Below, one piece after another: positions 5,690 to 5,728 of a stretch of 5,728 bases of DNA. The DNA comes from Tannerella sp. Its GTDB lineage: Bacteria > Bacteroidota > Bacteroidia > Bacteroidales > Tannerellaceae. Position 1 is the stretch's first letter, and every line of letters begins with the position of its first letter. Under the pieces are notes generated by a model. That model made no database searches and had not been told where the DNA came from. It worked only from the letters and a program-made list of their open reading frames with translations. Where the stretch lies: assembly GCA_031279875.1 (NCBI GenBank), contig JAITHS010000307.1, forward strand, positions 1-5,728, in the 5' to 3' direction. The position numbers were made by a program, and so were the translations under genes.

Positions 5690-5728
5690 GCGCCGACGCT
5701 TATAATGACGGACGTAAGCTCCAAACCG

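Larger units (their letters stand above)
5542..5728. other. Non-coding right end
   Basis: After the kinase stop codon I see no open frame with coding character and no -7 promoter box of the type used elsewhere in the window. The only structures are the palindromic repeats described separately and a short perfect palindrome CGTTAACG (5573-5580). Confidence 0.6.

Noticed and set aside
5542..5728. tRNA or other structured RNA gene at the right end
   Set aside because: The hairpins are simple palindromic repeats. No cloverleaf arrangement or conserved tRNA T-loop sequence was seen.

Overview
The window reads as a chromosomal segment of a Bacteroidota (probably Bacteroidales) bacterium. The main sign is the promoter grammar. 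Several genes have a TAnnTTTG -7 box, usually written TACCTTTGCA or TATCTTTGCA, just upstream, and no start codon has a convincing Shine-Dalgarno sequence. The proteins also fit, including a long-chain prenyl diphosphate synthase of the kind used for menaquinone side chains. This assignment is inferred from sequence style; there is no rRNA or marker gene to confirm it.

Layout. Bases 1-424 hold no convincing complete gene. They contain a degenerate array of a GCTAAAC-centred repeat (about 86-290), a leftward -7 box (317-326) and an AT-rich inverted repeat (352-385). Bases 425-2535 are a leftward two-gene unit: ychF (ribosome-associated P-loop NTPase) first, then a Gfo/Idh/MocA oxidoreductase whose ATG overlaps the ychF stop by 4 bases. 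Bases 2536-2597 are a 62-base divergent promoter region with back-to-back -7 boxes. Bases 2598-3956 encode a 14-helix MFS transporter of the DHA2 (EmrB/QacA) type, rightward. Bases 3957-4017 carry a hairpin and a good promoter, TTTG-N20-TACCTTTG. That promoter serves a rightward pair: a trans-polyprenyl diphosphate synthase (4018-4986) and, 12 bases on, a small archaeal-type cytidylate-kinase-like P-loop kinase (4999-5541). Bases 5542-5728 are non-coding and hold a palindromic repeat: two copies of an AGTCCCGCA(T)GGGAC element 69 bases apart, with a different hairpin between them.

The five complete genes are mostly housekeeping or general metabolism: translation-linked NTPase, sugar-type dehydrogenase, efflux, isoprenoid chain elongation and nucleotide kinase. 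I see no phage, transposase, CRISPR, toxin-antitoxin or defence genes, and no evidence of a new multi-gene system. The most interesting material is non-coding: the left repeat array downstream of an orphan promoter, the right-hand palindromic repeats, and the compact divergent promoter that would make the MFS mRNA essentially leaderless.
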